Assembly (NCBI GenBank): GCA_029964075.1
Contig: CM057142.1
Location: 26,910,392-26,974,391 of the forward strand
Length of the DNA: 64,000 bases
Source: Patiria pectinifera
Taxonomy: Eukaryota; Echinodermata; Asteroidea; Valvatida; Asterinidae
Direction: 5' to 3'
Shown here: positions 60,299 to 64,000 of the stretch, one piece after another
Numbering within the stretch: the stretch's first letter is position 1
Layout: the number at the start of each line of letters is the position of its first letter
The notes under the pieces: model-generated
The model's input: the letters and a program-made list of their open reading frames with translations, nothing else
The model's database searches: none
Told to the model about the DNA's origin: nothing
Position numbers and translations under genes: made by a program

Positions 60299-61383
60299 AA
60301 GCAAAACAGCAGCAAAAATAGGTAAACAAAATCAATATGAATTAATAAACAAACTAAACAAATTGTATGGGGTACATGTACAATGTACTTGTGGTTCACT
60401 AGAGCCACTAGCCATGTATGAGCTGAGTTTCTATTATTTCAAGTTCTGGCACATTTCATATTTTAAGTCAAAGTTACATCACGTACAAGTATTTATAAAC
60501 CAATCAAAAATTAATAACAGTTTACAAAAACGTTTGATTTCATACATATTATTGTGGCTCTAATTGGAAAATAAGAATATCAGCATTGGGGACAGAAAAT
60601 GCTGAAGACATTTGTTTCTTTCCAATCTGATTAATAATAGAAATACCATCAAGTTCAACAGCATGGTTAGACCAAACCTTAAAAAAAAAACTAATAAATA
60701 AAAAGGTTTGGAGCTTTTTTTGTACATGTACATGTTGTGTAGGGACCCTGATTGCCAGAAACAATTACTGGTATTAAAGGACAATTTTCCATGGACGCAA
60801 GATTGTTTCACGCAAGATATCTCATCTGTAGACCAATTTGAAGAGAGTTTAATTGTTTGAAAATGAGCCACTGAAACGCCTTCACTGGCAGCTTCCATAA
60901 AGTGAACATGATTATGCTCTTTGAGGATTGAGATCTTATTGCACATACAGGTTCATCACAAATGACCAACTATCTGAAAAAGAGACTTTTCCCTTTTATT
61001 GCTGGAATACTCATTACAAGCTTTCTGTGTCAGTGTAGAAAATCAGCCCTGAAAGACTTGCAACAGTTTATTTTATTTATTTCTTATTTTAACTGGGTAG
61101 CCCATTCAGTGGAATCCACTGGTCTCCCATGGGGCCCCGAGTAAAGAGAAGAAAATGTGAAGAAATTACAGTTTTAAATGTGGGAGGAAAACCCCAGAAG
61201 AATATCATCACCGTTTTCATGAACACAATTTTTTTCATTTGACAATTTGAAACTTAAAGATGTATTAATATGCAAGATTTAGGTATCAGAGGAAAGAAGA
61301 GCTTCTAATCTTCCTAAATGTAGCAAACTTTTAGAAAAATAGGTGATTAGTTTTGCAGAATTAATCAATTAAGAGAAGTGGCT

Positions 61384-61470
61384 GTTCGTGAAAATGAAAA
61401 AAAAAAAAAAAAATTAGCAAATTCGCCCCTTCGTGAAAACGCTAGAGTGAGTAGACGCGCAGATTTTGCC
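61384..61470. repeat. Decayed fragment related to the TTCACGAA element at 11424-12127
   Basis: TTCGTGAAAA occurs twice (about 61388 and 61429), followed by GTAGACGCGCAGATTT. The 11.4-kb element has GTTTTCACGAA and CAGACGCGCAAAT. An A run and a C run lie between and after. Confidence 0.4.
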
Positions 61471-62307
61471 CCCCCCCCCCCGCAAATCCAGTCCGAAATT
61501 GTGATGCTTAATAGTCCTTGCTGGAACAGCTACATTTTTCCTTTGAAAGAATTTGCTCAGTTTGTTCATCAAGATAATAGTTCTGTAGCAATCAGCTAGC
61601 AATGGCCATATTCCAATGATTTTTAAGGGCAGCGCATATCTGTTGAATCTGTCATATTTACCAGAATATGAAAAAGGTTCCACACTGGGCCATTCATACT
61701 GTGGTGTGCTTTGATGTTTGAAAAACCAAAGGCTTAAAGGGAATATACATGTATGTAACATTTTCAAACATCAAAAAACAAAACTACCAAATTATTGTGA
61801 AATACCTTACTGGACTGTTAGTGAAGACAGTCTAAAACATCCTGTAAAATCATAGCACCTGGTGTGCTGTCATTTTCAAGAAAAGTGGTATTTTTTTATC
61901 GATTTCAAACTGGCTTTTTTCAAATACTGCTCCCAATTTACCATATTTAGTTAGTCCGCATTTTGTTTGCAATCGATTACACATCTATGAACGGGTACAA
62001 GCCAGCTAGACTGGTTCCCTGACCTTACAATTCCCCGCCGTCTATAAATTGTTCCGTTTCATCTTAAGTGGGGTCAGGGAACATGATCAGTTTTTCTTGG
62101 TTCTTCCAGCATCTACGAACACAAAACTTCAAACAAGTCAATGTAACAATATTTGCTATAAAATACTAACCCCCCAAATCCATTCATTTCTGGAAATTAC
62201 AGCAAAAGCAAATGTTATCTATTCCTTTTAATTTGATTCATAAGTGTTTCAATGCACCAATTTTTATTCACGTTTTTGGTGTTTTTGTGTTTTTTTTGTG
62301 TGAACAG

Positions 62308-64000
62308 AACCCGACCAGTCCAAGACCTACATTTGCTATGCCTGCAAGGATTTGTTTGACAATGCTGCCAGCCTCTTGGAACATGTCCAAAGTGATCACG
62401 GCATGCAGATATATCAGCAACCCTGGAAAGCCAGAGATAGTAGCAGTACACTGTCAGAGTCCAGCTCTCATGGCTCCGCCGAGGCTAAGGTGTCAAGGAA
62501 GACGTACTCCCCGCAGTCACCTGATAGTGTTGTTAAGCTTGTCCTGCCCTCCGTCTCTTCAACACCTTCGTCTTCAACTGGGCCTTCTCTTCCCCCTCTG
62601 CAAGCACCCCTCCCTCCTGCTGTACCCATGTTGCCAGCATCCTCCATTGCAGCTCCGCCAGCTCATCACCACCCCCCACTGCTGGTGCACAGCCCCCACG
62701 CCCACCACCCAGTACACCCTCTAGAGGGCAACCCACTCTCTGTCTATATGCATCCACCAGCAAGTGAGCAACACATGCTGCCGGCCATGGGGGAGAGGAT
62801 TTACCACAATCCCATCAATCCTTCCCAGTGTGTAACACTTCGGGATGTACTGGGTGCACCGGAGCGAGCTACTCTGAACAATCAGATGCTCATGCCACCA
62901 CAAGGATTTGATCCAGGTTCCCATGCGTCATTCTCATCCACCAGTCGGGCAATAGACATTGACATGTACTCGCAGCGACTACGGGAGCTGGCCGCAGCGG
63001 GGCCACAGAACCCTCCCAAAAAGAAGGGTTACCACTACCAAATCTTCAGTCCCCGCTTCAAGTCCCCATTTTCACCAAAGGTGAAAGCCTGCGAGTTTTG
63101 CGGCAAGACATTCAAGTTTCAGAGCAACCTGATTGTGCACCGCAGGTCTCACACGGGTGAGAAGCCCTACAAGTGCCAACTCTGTGACCATGCGTGCAGT
63201 CAGGCCAGCAAGCTCAAACGACATATGAAAACCCACACAAATAAGCCACCATCAACCCTGACATCACCGTCCTCAGAACCAAACATGAGTGATGATGCTG
63301 TGACTGGTGAGACCAGTGCCAGCTCCCTCATCAAAACAGCAGTGGACCGCTACATGAGTGAGACCAAGTTTTCAAGCAAGGACACATCCATTGACGATGA
63401 TGAAAATGAGGAAGAAGAAGAAGAGGAAGAAGAAGAAGAACCGGAGGAGTACGAGGGGGAAGAAGAGGAGGAGGAAGAAATGGAGGAAGTCAGCAGCGAT
63501 GAGGCAAATGTTGGCGAGAGATCGTCAGATATTGACGGCCTGCGACCATCAAGCCATAGAGATGACAACCATGATGAAAAGGAGAACCACTCCTCACTTC
63601 TGAGTGAGGTGATGAAACACACAGGCCTGAGTGAGATACAGCAGTACAGTGAAGCCTACCACCAGGCCATGGCTGAGAGGTACTGTAGCAGCCGCCGCCA
63701 TTCATCAAGACTAGAAGAGCATGCTGCTCGGGAACGGTACCTGAAAGAGCAGAGAAGCGGTGAAGGTGGGCTTCTGAGAGAGGTCTTGGCTGGCCCCAGC
63801 TACCGTTCTCCAGAGAAGGAGCACCTTAGATCCCCAACCAGGTCCCCACGGAATGCTATGTTAGGGTTGGAGGAGGTGACCAAACGCATCAAGGTGGAGC
63901 CCCCGACTACGGCTTGGGGGCCCGATCCGAGCAGCTTTCCCAGCAAAGATCCCTTCAGTCACTCTCCGGTCTTGCTGTCGTCGCAGAGTAGTCCCTCAGC
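62308..64000 (+). CDS. BCL11: BCL11-family zinc-finger transcription factor, large exon (partial, runs off the right edge)
   Basis: The acceptor TGTGAACAG lies in a T-rich tract. The first two bases (AA) complete a GAA codon with the last G of the previous exon, so the frame is continuous and open to the window edge (about 563 codons). Codons 9-30 are a C2H2 finger ([10 protein letters not shown]...H...H), matching vertebrate YTCTTCKQPF. Codons 75-150 are Pro/Ser/His-rich. Codons 261-281 and 289-309 are the paired central fingers ([21 protein letters not shown], linker [28 protein letters not shown]), essentially identical to vertebrate BCL11A/B. An acidic Asp/Glu tract spans about codons 362-396. 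KRIKVEPP, the family's sumoylation-type motif, is at codons 525-530. SQRLRELAA and SKDPF also match the family. The three C-terminal fingers must lie beyond 64000. Vertebrate genes have an extra short exon before this one; no equivalent is seen here. Confidence 0.96.

Larger units (their letters stand above)
54707..62307 (+). other. BCL11 intron between the C2HC-finger exon and the large exon
   Basis: Bounded by donor GTCAGT (54707) and acceptor AACAG (62307). It is phase 1: the last G of one exon and the first AA of the next make one Glu codon. It holds a TGGGCCCAAT-ended MITE (54930-55168), a SINE (55566-55795), a short palindromic MITE (56507-56697), a SINE/LINE tail (60213-60298) and fragments of dispersed repeats (56785-56965, 59846-59990, 61733-61900). 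The remaining DNA is AT-rich with no recognisable coding sequence. Read-through past the donor would add SGQCRKSPF and then stop at 54730. Confidence 0.9.

Noticed and set aside
62212-62724. 170-codon + ORF overlapping the BCL11 large exon
   Set aside because: It is an out-of-frame shadow of the Pro/Ser-rich BCL11 segment; the in-frame product has recognisable zinc fingers.
63350-63622. Serine-rich minus-strand ORF
   Set aside because: Antisense shadow of the GAA/GAG (Glu) run in BCL11.
1-64000. LTR retrotransposon, LINE reverse transcriptase or other large virus-like element
   Set aside because: No reverse-transcriptase, integrase, capsid or polymerase motif is seen in any open frame, and no paired long direct repeats with LTR-type ends were noticed.

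Overview
This is eukaryotic, metazoan DNA: AT-rich, intron-dominated and crowded with short non-autonomous transposons. It holds one recognisable protein-coding gene, a BCL11-family (BCL11A/CTIP1, BCL11B/CTIP2) C2H2 zinc-finger transcription repressor on the + strand. Two of its exons are present: 54290-54706, carrying the N-terminal C2HC finger, and 62308-64000, carrying one single finger, the near-invariant paired fingers, an acidic tract and a KRIKVE motif. They join in frame, with phase-1 splice sites on both sides. The gene runs off the right edge, so the C-terminal finger cluster is missing. The short first exon expected in this family (MSRRKQ NuRD motif) was not found, so most or all of 1-54289 is probably intron 1 and/or upstream sequence.

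The organism is most likely an invertebrate deuterostome. I favour an echinoderm, possibly a sea star: the BCL11 protein is diverged outside its fingers, the DNA is strewn with the palindromic words TACATGTA and TACCGGTA, and several repeats (TGGGCCCAAT-ended and TTAAAGG-ended MITEs, tRNA-derived SINEs) resemble what I recall from such genomes. This is inference, not proof.

Layout. 1-9 kb: three hAT-type elements plus the end of another copy, two of the complete ones with exact 8-bp target duplications. 9.6-9.9 kb: a tRNA-derived SINE. 11.4-15.5 kb: an element built around iterated copies of an interrupted palindrome, a hAT element with exact 8-bp TSD, a long-TIR TTAA-flanked MITE and a 1.5-kb TIR element. 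16.1-18.2 kb: a dense cluster of foldback MITEs, including a tandemly duplicated composite. 20-24 kb: a long hairpin, a Mutator-like element with 9-bp TSD and another long-TIR MITE. 28-40 kb: two foldback-like elements whose inverted arms consist of 'TAGTCCGAA' subrepeats, degenerate tandem repeats with nuclear-receptor half-sites, and short G-rich hAT relics. 42-52 kb: another copy of the 1.5-kb TIR family, low-repeat blocks that could be cis-regulatory, and a 274-bp tandem duplication. 52.6-54.3 kb: a SINE, then a promoter-like segment with a consensus splice donor about 0.8 kb before BCL11 exon 2. Intron 2 (54707-62307): three small repeat elements and a SINE/LINE tail.

I saw no intact transposase, no reverse-transcriptase motif, no LTR element, no rRNA and no convincing functional tRNA. 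Apart from BCL11, the open reading frames (all under about 170 codons) show no recognisable domain and often lie in repeats; I treat them as chance.
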